From Labrys sp. WJW (GTDB lineage Bacteria; Pseudomonadota; Alphaproteobacteria; Rhizobiales; Labraceae): a DNA stretch of 64,000 nucleotides. Both the position numbers and the translations under genes were made by a program. The stretch lies in contig NZ_LYXZ01000027.1 in NCBI RefSeq assembly GCF_001676615.1, forward strand, positions 1 through 64,000, in the 5' to 3' direction. The notes below the pieces were generated by a model. It worked only from the letters and a program-made list of their open reading frames with translations, ran no database searches and was not told the DNA's origin. Shown here one piece after another: positions 36,982 through 45,434 of this stretch (the first letter of the stretch is position 1; each line of letters starts with the position of its first letter).

Positions 36982-37006
36982 AACCCCCGATGCCGGCACC
37001 GGTTCC
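36982..37006 (-). promoter_or_regulatory. EcfG-type promoter of the PfpI-like gene
   Basis: Minus-strand GGAAC (37002-37006), 17 nt, GTT (36982-36984); 38 nt from the start. Confidence 0.75.
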
Positions 37007-37060
37007 TCCCTCCCTGACATCGACGGCAAGCCATGGCGGCCGTCACGCCGAGGAGGCTCG

Positions 37061-37085
37061 GGAACCCAGTGCGACCGTGCCGGTT
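37061..37085 (+). promoter_or_regulatory. EcfG-type promoter of the 37111 gene (and probably udgX)
   Basis: GGAAC (37061-37065), 17 nt, GTT (37083-37085); 26 nt from the ATG. Back to back with the PfpI promoter. Confidence 0.75.
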
Positions 37086-37110
37086 AGGAAGGCCAGCACA
37101 AAGGAGGCTC

Positions 37111-37428
37111 ATGATGCCCCGTGGAGACAAGTCGAAATATACCGACAAGCAGGAACGCAAGGCCGATCACATCGCCGAGGGCTATGAGGCGCGCGGCGTA
37201 TCCGAAAAGGAGGCCGAAAGGCGCGCCTGGGCCACCGTCAACAAGGATGATGGCGGCGGCAAGAAACCAGGCGGTTCGGGACGCGGAAAATCCACCACCC
37301 ATCCGGCATCCCACAAGGGCGGCAAACTCGGCGGTGAGGCTTCCGCCTCGCGCTCGGCAGCCGCGCGCTCCGCTTCAGCCAAGAAGGCAGCCGCCACGCG
37401 CAAACGCCACGAAGCCCACAATGCCTGA
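37111..37428 (+). CDS. Small basic Lys/Ala-rich protein
   Basis: A 105-residue protein. The N-terminal half (GDKSKYTDKQERKADHIAEG, then VSEKEAERRAWATVNK) is a charged helical region. The second half is low complexity with SHKGGKLGGEASASRSAAA and a histone-like AKKAAATRKRH tail. Relatives are often named plasmid stabilisation proteins without proof. The tail suggests DNA binding. AAAGGAGG precedes the tandem ATG. Confidence 0.8.
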   Translation: MMPRGDKSKYTDKQERKADHIAEGYEARGVSEKEAERRAWATVNKDDGGGKKPGGSGRGKSTTHPASHKGGKLGGEASASRSAAARSASAKKAAATRKRHEAHNA

Positions 37429-37458
37429 GGCGATGTCTGCAGCATGAGGGAGGAAACC

Positions 37459-37656
37459 ATGGCCCGAAAGCCGAAGCGGACGGAGAGGGAGCACGACCAG
37501 CCCTACGCCACCGAGCGAGAGGAATATCGGTTCGACAAGGTGAAACCGCCGACCGATCCGGAGGAACGGCAAGCCCACAGCAAGCCCGGCGGAGGCGTCA
37601 AGCGCCCGCCGGACAAAGGGCCTCCTCCGCGCCGATCGGACGGTCCGGACCGATGA
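37459..37656 (+). CDS. Small proline-rich charged protein, 65 aa
   Basis: Polar, probably disordered: ARKPKRTEREHDQPYATERE then FDKVKPPTDPEERQAHSKPG. GAGGGAGGAAACC precedes ATG 37459; an ATG at 37444 is less well placed. The stop overlaps the udgX start, indicating co-expression. Function unknown. Confidence 0.65.
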   Translation: MARKPKRTEREHDQPYATEREEYRFDKVKPPTDPEERQAHSKPGGGVKRPPDKGPPPRRSDGPDR

Positions 37657-38342
37657 CGGCGCGGCAAGCTCGAACGGGTGCCGACACCCACTCTCCAACT
37701 GAGGCGGAAACCTCAGCTTCGGATCGCGAGGAGATCGCCACGCTCGCTGATATCCGGCGACTCGCCGGCGGCTGCCGGCGCTGTGATCTCTACGAGCACG
37801 CCACCCAGGTCGTAACGGGAGAAGGCAGCGAGCACGCCCGCCTGGTTCTGGTCGGTGAGCAGCCGGGCGATCAGGAGGACCTGCAGGGACGCCCCTTTGT
37901 CGGGCCGGCCGGCCGATTGCTGGATCGATGCCTCCAGGAAGCAGAATTGGACCGCGACGAGTGCTACGTCACCAACGCCGTCAAGCATTTCAAATTCGAA
38001 CGCCGCGGCAAGCGCCGGATCCACGAAAGGCCCAATGCCGGCGAAGTGCAGGCCTGCAAATGGTGGCTCGACAGGGAATTGAAAATCCTCAAGCCCCGAT
38101 TGGTGGTGGCCCTGGGAGCAACGGCCGTCCAGGCCCTGCTCGGGCGCGCCGTCGGCGTGATGAAGCAGCGCGGCCAGGTTCTGCCCGGCCCGGACGGACT
38201 GCAGGTTCTCGTAACCGTCCATCCCAGCTATCTGCTACGCATCCCGGACTCGGATGCCGCCGAACGCGCGCGCTCCGCCTTCATCGAGGATCTGCGCAAG
38301 ATCCACACCGTCCTCGGGAAACAGTTGTCGACGCGAAGTTGA
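37653..38342 (+). CDS. UdgX-type uracil-DNA glycosylase
   Basis: A 229-residue member of the uracil-DNA glycosylase superfamily with a [4Fe-4S] site (GGCRRCDLYEHATQVV). Motif A is GEQPGDQEDLQGRPFVGPAG, and the C-terminal motif is VTVHPSYLLR. The insertion KRRIHERPN carries the KRRIH loop that defines UdgX, whose His forms a covalent link to the abasic site after uracil removal. It overlaps the upstream small gene by four bases and probably shares the promoter at 37061. Confidence 0.88.
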   Translation: MTARQARTGADTHSPTEAETSASDREEIATLADIRRLAGGCRRCDLYEHATQVVTGEGSEHARLVLVGEQPGDQEDLQGRPFVGPAGRLLDRCLQEAELDRDECYVTNAVKHFKFERRGKRRIHERPNAGEVQACKWWLDRELKILKPRLVVALGATAVQALLGRAVGVMKQRGQVLPGPDGLQVLVTVHPSYLLRIPDSDAAERARSAFIEDLRKIHTVLGKQLSTRS

Positions 38343-38568
38343 ACCAGCCAGATCTGCTTTGCCTCGAGACAATCTCGCATTGTGGAGGAACAAGCTTGCC
38401 GTAGCCGGCTTAGGAATACGACCGGCGACGCGATACCGGCCGCGGCCTGTGTGGCTAGCCCGTCAAGCTGGAAGAAGCCTCGCGGCCAACCATGCCTCGC
38501 CCCCCGGATCGCAATCTCGCAGGTGAAGACCAGGCACAGGGTTCCAGTCGTCGATAACGGAGGTAACA

Positions 38569-38847
38569 ATGATGCAACCGGAGAGAAAATCCCTCGATTT
38601 CGCCGAGCATCGTCAGGCTTATGATGGCTTCATACGCCTGACGCTGATCGTTATCTTCCTGCTGCTCTCCCATCTCGTCGCGCTTGCCGTGGGGGGAGTG
38701 GCCCATTTATGGATTCTGGCCTGCCTGGAACTGGGGCTGTCGATCCTGGCCGCTGTGATCGGGGCTGCGGTCCCGGGCCTGGATTGGAAACCCGGAGCAG
38801 CCGTACTGGCCTTTTGCCTGCTCACTCTGGCGATCGCCACCGGTTGA
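38569..38847 (+). CDS. aa3-type cytochrome c oxidase subunit IV-like protein
   Basis: A 92-residue protein: a cytoplasmic start DFAEHRQAYDGFIRLT matches the alphaproteobacterial subunit IV family, followed by membrane helices (LIVIFLLLSHLVALAVGGVA and two more). Classic subunit IV is about 45-60 residues with one helix, so this is a longer variant. No other oxidase genes are near. Two tandem ATG codons at 38569. Confidence 0.65.
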   Translation: MMQPERKSLDFAEHRQAYDGFIRLTLIVIFLLLSHLVALAVGGVAHLWILACLELGLSILAAVIGAAVPGLDWKPGAAVLAFCLLTLAIATG

Positions 38848-38875
38848 GTCTGCTCGCCGCGGCCGCGAGGAACAG

Positions 38876-39841
38876 ATGGGCAAGATCAAAGCTGCTCTCG
38901 ACGAATCCCGCACCCTGATGCTCGGGGCTCAGATCCTGCTCGGCTTTCAATTGCAGGCTCCTTTCCAGAACGCCTTCGAGCATCTCACGCCCGGTGAAAA
39001 GACCATCGAGGTCGTCGTGCTCTGCATCATGGTGCTGGTTCTGGGTCTGCTCGTCTGTCCCAGTGCGTACCACCGCATCGTCCACCGGGGACATGCTGCC
39101 CCGAGTGTTGAAGGGATAGTCAAATGGGCCATGGCTGCGACCCTGCTGCCCTTCGCGGTGGCGCTGGGGCTGGACCTCTACATCGCCGGAAACCGCGTCG
39201 CCGGCTTCACGACCGGCGTGGTGGCGGCGGCGGCTGGAACCATCCTTGCATTGGGCTTCTGGTACGGCCTGCCGCTCCTTCATGACCGGCAACAGCGAGA
39301 ACAAGCCATGCCGATCGCCAAGGAGACCCCTATCGGTACCAAGGTGGAGCACGTCCTTACCGAGGCGCGCGTGGTCCTGCCCGGCGCGCAGGCGCTTCTG
39401 GGCTTTCAGCTGGCCATCATCCTGACCGATGGTTTTGAGCACCTTCCGCCATCCACCAAGCTCGTGCACGGCTTGGCGCTTGGTCTGGTGGCGCTCTCCA
39501 CCGTTCTGCTGATCGCACCGGCGGCCTACCACCGACTGGGCTACCAGGGGCGCGACACCGAAGGGTTTCATGCGATGGCGAGTCGGCTCGTCCTGGCGGC
39601 GACCGTCTTTCTCGCTCTCGGCCTCTGCGCGGACATCCATGTCGTCGTGCAAAAGATCACTCTGAGCGACGGGCTCGCCAACCTGCTTGCCGGCCTCTCG
39701 GCCATGCTGCTGCTGGGCCTGTGGTATGTCCTGCCTCTGTGGCATCGCCACAGGCAGCTGGACAAGGAGCAATCAGCGGACATCCAGCCACGGCACCAGG
39801 ATCGGCGGACCGAGCCTGGCTCTCACAACCTTCCGATGTGA
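38876..39841 (+). CDS. DUF6328-like membrane protein with internal duplication
   Basis: A 321-residue membrane protein made of two similar halves. Half one has ESRTLMLGAQILLGFQLQAP, FEHLTPGEK and CPSAYHRIVHRG. Half two has EARVVLPGAQALLGFQLAII, FEHLPPSTK and APAAYHRLGYQG. Each half holds about four membrane helices. DUF6328 proteins are normally single units of about 150 residues; function unknown. It overlaps the convergent hydrolase gene by 19 bases. Confidence 0.75.
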   Translation: MGKIKAALDESRTLMLGAQILLGFQLQAPFQNAFEHLTPGEKTIEVVVLCIMVLVLGLLVCPSAYHRIVHRGHAAPSVEGIVKWAMAATLLPFAVALGLDLYIAGNRVAGFTTGVVAAAAGTILALGFWYGLPLLHDRQQREQAMPIAKETPIGTKVEHVLTEARVVLPGAQALLGFQLAIILTDGFEHLPPSTKLVHGLALGLVALSTVLLIAPAAYHRLGYQGRDTEGFHAMASRLVLAATVFLALGLCADIHVVVQKITLSDGLANLLAGLSAMLLLGLWYVLPLWHRHRQLDKEQSADIQPRHQDRRTEPGSHNLPM

Positions 39842-40680
39842 ATGACGGACGTCTGCAGCAGGATTTCCCGCGCGATCTGCGGCCAGTCGTCGGGATGCAG
39901 TTCGTGGCCTCCGCCTTCGATGGCGACCAGGCGAGCGCCCTTGACGGCTGCTGCCATGGCATCAGCATGCGCGATCGGAAAGACCGGATCGGCCGTGCCA
40001 TGCACGATCAAGGTGGGTACCTGGATATCGGCGGCCTTGGCCTGCACGGGCGACGGCGCTGCCACTGCCAAATGATTCTGCAGGCTCGAAAAGGACGATG
40101 AGAGGGCCAGATCCCCCTCGATGAGGCGACGGGCTGCGTCGCCATCGTGCGGGTGGCGCGTGCCGGCAGCTGCCTCGGCGTCGCGGGCCAGGAATTCGAC
40201 CACCTGATCCTTGTCGTTCCAATCGAGATGGTGGAGCGTGGCCATGTGCTGCCTGTAATCCTCGCGAGGCGGCGGCAACCACTCGACGCCGAGCGGCGTG
40301 GAGCTGACGACGGTGAGTGTCTTGACCCGATGCGGCCTGATGAGGGCTGCCAATTGGGCGATGACGCCTCCCATCGACATGCCGACCAGATGGCCTGCCT
40401 GGAGGTTGTAACCGCTGAGCACGGCCATGGCGTCCTTGGCCATGTCTCCAAGCGCATACCTGGCCGTTCCGGGCGCATAGGCTGTGGACGCACCGGTATC
40501 CCGGTTGTCGTAGCGGATGACATAGCGCCCGCCCGAGGAAAGCAACTCCACGAAGTCTTCCGGCCACCAGAGCATCGAGGCGAACGCACCTGCGATCAGA
40601 AGGATCGGCGGATCGTCGAGATTGCCGAAGGCCTGCGTCCGGATCCTCACGCCCTCGCCGTCAATGATCCGCTCTTCCAT
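39823..40680 (-). CDS. Alpha/beta hydrolase
   Basis: A 285-residue serine hydrolase fold. Features are PPILLIAGAFASMLWWPEDF (oxyanion loop), RYDNRDTGAS, nucleophile elbow GMSMGG, and the acid/base pair in HGTADPVFP and GGGHELH. It resembles aclacinomycin methylesterase/haloperoxidase-like hydrolases; the substrate is unknown. The 3' end overlaps the convergent membrane-protein gene. Confidence 0.88.
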   Translation of the reverse strand: MEERIIDGEGVRIRTQAFGNLDDPPILLIAGAFASMLWWPEDFVELLSSGGRYVIRYDNRDTGASTAYAPGTARYALGDMAKDAMAVLSGYNLQAGHLVGMSMGGVIAQLAALIRPHRVKTLTVVSSTPLGVEWLPPPREDYRQHMATLHHLDWNDKDQVVEFLARDAEAAAGTRHPHDGDAARRLIEGDLALSSSFSSLQNHLAVAAPSPVQAKAADIQVPTLIVHGTADPVFPIAHADAMAAAVKGARLVAIEGGGHELHPDDWPQIAREILLQTSVIHIGRL

Positions 40681-40812
40681 CGCATTAGTGTCCTCGTTGG
40701 TGAGGCTCTTGCGCCGAGCAGCATCCCAGCGGGGAAACCGCGCACAATGACGGCGCCCGACCCGCCGGGGTTCGGCATAGTCCTCAGCCGTGGCTCCGCC
40801 GGCGCATGCGCC

Positions 40813-41073
40813 CTATCGCGTGGCGCCGGACATCGGATCGAGATGCAGCTCGACCTTGGCCTTGTCGGTGGTCATGTAGGTGACCTCATAGTAGCCACTC
40901 TGGCTCCATTCGATCTCCGAAATATAGGCAAAACCATCCCGGGCTTCGACCTTGGCGATGATTTGCGACAATTTCAGGCTGCCCTGCGGAGGTAGAGCGG
41001 TGCTGGTGGTCTGAGCACTGGCCACGCCAGCAAGAAGCAGAAGGCCGGCAAGGGCCCCGACTATTCTTCCCAT
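40813..41073 (-). CDS. Secreted PepSY-like small protein
   Basis: An 86-residue protein with a signal peptide (MGRIVGALAGLLLLAGVASA|Q). The mature part has LKLSQIIAKVEARDGFAYIS, a YYEVTYMTTDKAKVELHLDP strand and a GATR end, as in PepSY-type inhibitory domains found in periplasmic proteins. ATG 41073 is supported by the signal peptide and by a stress promoter 34 bases upstream. Confidence 0.78.
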   Translation of the reverse strand: MGRIVGALAGLLLLAGVASAQTTSTALPPQGSLKLSQIIAKVEARDGFAYISEIEWSQSGYYEVTYMTTDKAKVELHLDPMSGATR

Positions 41074-41106
41074 TGCGCATCCCTCATGTTCCGAATGCGC
41101 AAGAAG

Positions 41107-41131
41107 AACCCAACAGAAGGCTTTAGGTTCC
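41107..41131 (-). promoter_or_regulatory. EcfG-type promoter of the PepSY-like gene
   Basis: Minus-strand GGAAC (41127-41131), 17 nt, GTT (41107-41109); 34 nt from the start. Confidence 0.75.
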
Positions 41132-41154
41132 CCAAGAGGCCACACAGCCGGGAT

Positions 41155-42711
41155 TCAGGCGGCGACGCGGCTCAGATCCATTCTCAGTTCGATGACCAGC
41201 CCCTCGGGATGCCATTGGCGTGAAAATCCGCCGAATTGGCTCGCAGCCAGCCGCACGAGACGGCTGCCGAAACCTTCCGCATCCGATGGCTGCACCTTTG
41301 GTCCGCCGATCTCACGCCAGACGATCACAGCATCACCGTCCTGTCGCCGGCATTCGATCGCCACCCGGCCTGTCGACGTGGAGAAGCTGCCATATTTCGC
41401 AGCATTCGTCGCGAACTCATGCAGGAGAAGGGCTACAGGTGTCACCACATTTTCCGCAAGTTCGATGTCAAGCCCTTCAACCGTAAACCGCCTGCGCTCC
41501 CCCTGCGCTCCTTCCACATAGGGAGCCAGGATCGCCTCGATCAGCGCGTGCAACGTCGCCGTTTTCCTGAAGCCGCTATCGGCCGTTCCGGAAGCCAGGG
41601 TCAGGGCATGCGCCCTGGACAGCGCCCCCAATCGATCGGCGACGATCGAGGCAAGCATCGCCGGCGTGTCGGCGGAAGCCACACTCAGATTGACGATGCT
41701 GGTAGCAAGGGCGAACAGGTTTTTCACCCGGTGATTCATCTCATGCAGGAGGAGCTGCTGCTGCTCCTGGGCCCGGCGCCGCTCGGTGATGTCGCGCGCG
41801 ATCTTGGACGCCCCGATGATCACGCCCTCGGCATCCTTGATCGGCGAAACACTCAGCGAGATATCGACAAGGCTGCCATCCTTGCGCCGGCGGATGGTCT
41901 CGTAATGGTCGATCCGTTCACCTGCCCGGATCCGCGCCAATATGGCCGGTTCCTCATTATGCCGGTCAGGCGGGATCAGCATCATCACGGATCGGCCGAT
42001 CGCCTCGGAGGCGGCATAGCCGAAAAGCTGCTCGGCACCGGCATTCCAGCTCGTGATGATTCCTTCGAGACTCTTGGAAATGATGGCATCGCCGGAAGAT
42101 TCCACCAGCGCCGCGAGGCGGCGGGCGGTCTGGTCGTTGTGATGGCGCTCGATCGCAAAGCCCAGCTGGCGGGCAACGATCAGTATCGTTTCACGCTCCT
42201 CGTCGGTGAACGGACGGGGTGTGTCGTAATAGAGCACGAACTCGCCGGCCACACCGTGGCTGACCATGATCGGAATGAAGACCAGTGCGCCGATGCCCTC
42301 GTGCCGGATCAGGGTTGCAAGGTCCGGCGGCAGATCGGCCTGGCCGATATCACCTATATAGATCGCCGCCGGTTCCTCGTCGTCCGGCCGCCATGGCGAA
42401 TGCCCCTCGGCGCGGGCTCGATATTGTTCGGTAAGTCGTCGCCAGGCCGCAAAGCGCAGGACACCCTTGCCATCGAACCGCAGGATCGCTGCCCGCGTGC
42501 AGCCCAGCATGTCGCTGATGACGTCCAGGGCCGCATCGTAGATCTGCTCGAGAGTGCGCGCGCGATAAAGAAGATCGGTGAAGTGGAACAGCCCATTTTG
42601 CTGGCGCATCCGATGCGCGAGCGGCGCCTGTTCATCCAGCTCCGGATCTGCCACGCCGGAGACGAGCGCCGGCCTACCGCTCGGCTCCTTCTTGGTTTTC
42701 AACGCCGACAC
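41155..42711 (-). CDS. HWE-family sensor histidine kinase (GAF-PAS)
   Basis: A 518-residue soluble kinase. A GAF domain spans about 45-195 and a PAS domain about 200-315 (ISKSLEGIITSWNAGAEQLF). The HWE dimerisation region has the phospho-His in HEMNHRVKNLFALA. The catalytic region has LLLHEFATNAAKYGS and GFGSRLVRLAA. HWE/HisKA_2 kinases with this layout often feed the PhyR general stress pathway. GTG 42711 is the start. No response regulator is adjacent; two lie at 45.4-46.6 kb. Confidence 0.92.
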   Translation of the reverse strand: MSALKTKKEPSGRPALVSGVADPELDEQAPLAHRMRQQNGLFHFTDLLYRARTLEQIYDAALDVISDMLGCTRAAILRFDGKGVLRFAAWRRLTEQYRARAEGHSPWRPDDEEPAAIYIGDIGQADLPPDLATLIRHEGIGALVFIPIMVSHGVAGEFVLYYDTPRPFTDEERETILIVARQLGFAIERHHNDQTARRLAALVESSGDAIISKSLEGIITSWNAGAEQLFGYAASEAIGRSVMMLIPPDRHNEEPAILARIRAGERIDHYETIRRRKDGSLVDISLSVSPIKDAEGVIIGASKIARDITERRRAQEQQQLLLHEMNHRVKNLFALATSIVNLSVASADTPAMLASIVADRLGALSRAHALTLASGTADSGFRKTATLHALIEAILAPYVEGAQGERRRFTVEGLDIELAENVVTPVALLLHEFATNAAKYGSFSTSTGRVAIECRRQDGDAVIVWREIGGPKVQPSDAEGFGSRLVRLAASQFGGFSRQWHPEGLVIELRMDLSRVAA

Positions 42712-42955
42712 AGCCCTGATTGCTTCAAAGACCCGGACCTATTGCCTGAAATGCGCCCCCAGACCAATCGGCAGATGAAATGTGCCGTACGCCCGAAGCG
42801 TGGAGAATATCACGGTCACAATAGCCAAGCCGTTTGGATAAAGACAATCCAAAACTCGGTCGGCCAAATCTTCGGCCGCTTCGGCAGAAGCCGAGACTGC
42901 CTTCATCGATATGACAGCCGAAGCCGGGGAGGACCCCTATCCGGACCCAGCCTGT

Positions 42956-43117
42956 TCACGACGTGGTCTCGCCGGCATTGCTGCGATTCCTGCCTTTGGG
43001 CGCACCGGTCTGATCCTTCGGCGTTTCGCCATGTTTGAGCTTCTCCGCTTCCTCGTTCCGTCCATTGTCGTTCGGGCGTCCCAGCGGCTCCTTCGTCCTG
43101 GTCTTTTTCTCGGGCAT
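42956..43117 (-). CDS. Small charged protein, 53 aa
   Basis: Very polar, Lys/Arg/Glu/Asn rich and probably disordered: PEKKTRTKEPLGRPNDNGR, then KLKHGETPKDQTGAPKG. CGGAG precedes ATG 43117. A full-consensus stress promoter lies 34 bases upstream, which supports it as a real gene. Function unknown. Confidence 0.68.
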   Translation of the reverse strand: MPEKKTRTKEPLGRPNDNGRNEEAEKLKHGETPKDQTGAPKGRNRSNAGETTS

Positions 43118-43150
43118 CGTACTCCACTCCGTTGCGGTATGGATTTCCCG

Positions 43151-43175
43151 AACGGTCCGGTGACAATTCGGTTCC
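43151..43175 (-). promoter_or_regulatory. EcfG-type promoter of the 53-aa gene
   Basis: Minus-strand GGAAC (43171-43175), 17 nt, GTT (43151-43153) preceded by C: GGAAC-N16-CGTT; 34 nt from the start. Confidence 0.75.
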
Positions 43176-43196
43176 AACGCCAGATGCCAGCCGGCA

Positions 43197-44276
43197 TCAC
43201 CGGGCGGAGGCCCTGCCCTCTTCCTTCTTCCTGTTGGTAAAGCGCGCATTGCCCAGCCCCGTGCCGATGGTCAATATGCCCCAGCGCTTGACGTCGCCCA
43301 TGCGAGGCACCTCCGACAGGCCCTGGACCACCGCATCATTGTGCAGAACGATGTGGGTCGCCTGCCCGCCGATCTTGGGCACGAATTTGAGCAAGGCCGC
43401 CGGCAGGTTGAAATTGGCGCCTTCCCAGTTGGCACCCGGCAGGTTCTGGCCTCCGCGCGCGATGGAGCCGTCGGGCCTGATGGCGCCCGGACAGCCCACG
43501 CCGATCACCGGGGTGAGCCTGATCTTGTTCTTCTCCGCGCGCGAGCGCAGATCCTGCAGCATCTCGCCGAGGCGACCTATCGCCGCCGTCCGCGCCGGCT
43601 CGTCATCGGCATGACGCCAGATCACGAGCTTTTCCACTTTGGCGCGACCGAGATCGGCCTGCTTGTCCACCTGGCTCAACACGATTCCGGCGCGGATGTT
43701 GCGCCCGCCGATATCCACCGCCAGCATGCCGTCGTGATTGGCCAGCACATAAGGCGGCAGCAGATGTAGGCTACCGATCAGCCCCGCTTCGTCGGGGTGA
43801 AGGGTGATCGGCACCACTTCCACCTTGACCCCTTCTCCGCTGAGCAGGGCCTGGGTCCGTGCAATCGCCAGCCGTCCCACACGACTTTCCCGAAAACCGC
43901 CGCCGATGACGATCCGCTCGGTGCGCTGCCAGGAGGCGGTTCGCAGGAAACGGCGGATGACGCCGGAAAGAGACCGCGCAAACTCCTCCAGCGCGCCGTG
44001 CACCAGCGCGGCGGCGTTCAGATCGTCGCCAGTCAACATTTCGTCGATCTGCTTGCGCTTGATTTCCTCGGTGGCTTCCTCCCCCAGGGGATCATTGCCG
44101 GCCTTGCGGTAGAGCAGGCGCAATTCCTCCAGCTTTTCGAGAAAGGCGCCCGTATTTGCCTTGTCGCCGACAAAACCCTCCTTGTCACGCAGGCCGATAT
44201 TATAGCCGTCGACGCGGACGGACGGCAGCACCTCGCCCCCATGATTGAGAAATTGCCAACCCGCCTGCTCGTTCAT
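43197..44276 (-). CDS. ROK-family protein with extra N-terminal domain
   Basis: A 359-residue protein. The C-terminal part is a ROK/glucokinase-like actin fold: MLAVDIGGRNIRAGIV near residue 185, PVIGVGCPGAIRPDGSI, NLPGANWEG, LHNDAVVQGLSE and ILTIGTGLGNARF. The first 180 residues do not look like a helix-turn-helix; they hold a KRKQIDEMLTGDDLNAAALV helical section and IVIGGGFRESRVGR. Standard ROK kinases start with the nucleotide motif, so the extra domain is unusual. ATG 44276 lies 43 bases from a stress promoter. Confidence 0.8.
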   Translation of the reverse strand: MNEQAGWQFLNHGGEVLPSVRVDGYNIGLRDKEGFVGDKANTGAFLEKLEELRLLYRKAGNDPLGEEATEEIKRKQIDEMLTGDDLNAAALVHGALEEFARSLSGVIRRFLRTASWQRTERIVIGGGFRESRVGRLAIARTQALLSGEGVKVEVVPITLHPDEAGLIGSLHLLPPYVLANHDGMLAVDIGGRNIRAGIVLSQVDKQADLGRAKVEKLVIWRHADDEPARTAAIGRLGEMLQDLRSRAEKNKIRLTPVIGVGCPGAIRPDGSIARGGQNLPGANWEGANFNLPAALLKFVPKIGGQATHIVLHNDAVVQGLSEVPRMGDVKRWGILTIGTGLGNARFTNRKKEEGRASAR

Positions 44277-44318
44277 CCCCGAACCCGCCGATCCCCTGCG
44301 AACACTGCTGCTGGCGAC

Positions 44319-44343
44319 AACCATTCGTACCGCCGAAGGTTCC
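44319..44343 (-). promoter_or_regulatory. EcfG-type promoter of the ROK-like gene
   Basis: Minus-strand GGAAC (44339-44343), 17 nt, GTT (44319-44321); 43 nt from the start. Confidence 0.73.
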
Positions 44344-44405
44344 GCCAAGACCTGCCACGAGGTCCACCGGTATCCAGCGGCCCGCAAAAATGGCTCGCGG
44401 CCGTT

Positions 44406-44430
44406 GGAACCCTCTTCCACGGGTGTCGTT
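44406..44430 (+). promoter_or_regulatory. EcfG-type promoter of the 44532 gene
   Basis: GGAAC (44406-44410), 17 nt, GTT (44428-44430) preceded by C; 102 nt from the ATG. Back to back with the ROK promoter. Confidence 0.72.
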
Positions 44431-44531
44431 CGGTAGGCGAACAGGCATCGCAACGGGCCGTAAGCCATCGAGACCGACACGATGGGCCCGCGGCTCGCCT
44501 TTTTGCAACCGATCCGACAGGGAGGTCGACG

Positions 44532-44798
44532 ATGCCTCAAGCATCCTATCGCATCATTGGCAGCGCCGATGGCTGGGTCATCGAGCATGATGGCAAGCGC
44601 GGCGGCGGATACGAACTGCCGGAAGCGGCTTTCGAAACCGCGGTCGCCGCGGCCTCCCTGGATCTCAAGGAACGCCGGGACGTCACCATATCCGTGCAAT
44701 TCCCCGAAGGCCCCGAAGATACCGAAGCCCTGGCGAGCGGATCTGAACCTGCGCGCCAGCGCGCCGAATTCGACAGCCCCGTCGGCAAGGCGAGGTGA
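44532..44798 (+). CDS. Small DUF2188-like protein, 88 aa
   Basis: YRIIGSADGWVIEHDGKRGG followed by an alanine-rich helix (EAAFETAVAAASLDL), a VTISVQFPEG strand and a polar tail. The layout resembles DUF2188 (Trp-Val-dG, then helix, then strand) but is not certain. GGGAGG precedes ATG 44532. It is followed by a CBS-domain gene on the same strand, 34 bases away, probably in one transcript. Confidence 0.7.
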   Translation: MPQASYRIIGSADGWVIEHDGKRGGGYELPEAAFETAVAAASLDLKERRDVTISVQFPEGPEDTEALASGSEPARQRAEFDSPVGKAR

Positions 44799-44832
44799 CG
44801 CCGCCGGGCGTTCAAAGGCAAAGGAGGATGTG

Positions 44833-45270
44833 ATGATTATCAGGCAAGCCATGACGGCCGAAGTTTGCGTCGCCACGCCGGACGAGACGATCCAGAAGGC
44901 AGCCCAGCTCATGCTGGGCCTCGATATCGGCATGATTCCGGTTGCTCACGAAGACCGGCTGGTGGGCATGATCACGGATCGCGATATCGCCGTGCGCGGC
45001 GTCGCCGCAGGCCGAAGCGCGGATACGCCGGTTCGCGATGTCATGACAGAGGATGTCAAATATTGTTTCGATGACGAGGAGATAGAAGACGTTCTTGATA
45101 ATCTGGGCGAGATCCAGGTCCGCAGGCTTCCCGTCGTCAATCGCGACAAGCGCCTGGTCGGCATCGTCTCTTTGAGCGATCTCGCCCGCTCCAGAGCGCC
45201 CGACAAGGCCGGAGCCGCCCTCGGTGAAATTGCCCGGCCAGGCGGCGAGCACAGCCAGGCAACGTTCTAG
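44833..45270 (+). CDS. CBS-domain pair protein
   Basis: A 145-residue protein made of two CBS motifs: IIRQAMTAEVCVATPDETIQ, then LVGMITDRDIAVRGVAAG, and VRDVMTEDVKYCFDDEEIED, then LVGIVSLSDLARS. Tandem CBS pairs bind adenosyl ligands and act as energy sensors; stand-alone versions are frequent in stress regulons. AAGGAGG precedes the ATG. It probably shares the promoter at 44406. Confidence 0.92.
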   Translation: MIIRQAMTAEVCVATPDETIQKAAQLMLGLDIGMIPVAHEDRLVGMITDRDIAVRGVAAGRSADTPVRDVMTEDVKYCFDDEEIEDVLDNLGEIQVRRLPVVNRDKRLVGIVSLSDLARSRAPDKAGAALGEIARPGGEHSQATF

Positions 45271-45434
45271 ATTTTCCTTCTCGCTTCCCTGCCGTCGGCT
45301 TCATCGAGCCGGCGGCGCATCAGGAGATTCCTCATACGCTCCGTCCAGGCAGCTGCACCATTTTCAAATTGTCTTCTTCGTCGGGGCACAGGAACCTGAG
45401 CGAATCCCTGCTGGCCACGCGGAAGGAAAGTACC

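Noticed and set aside
38395..38420. GGAAC upstream of the oxidase-subunit-IV-like gene
   Set aside because: The expected GTT is CTT/TTA and the site is about 150 nt from the ATG.
45388..45412. GGAAC upstream of the single-domain response regulator
   Set aside because: No GTT at 17 or 18 nt; the downstream bases read GGC, so it was not called a promoter.
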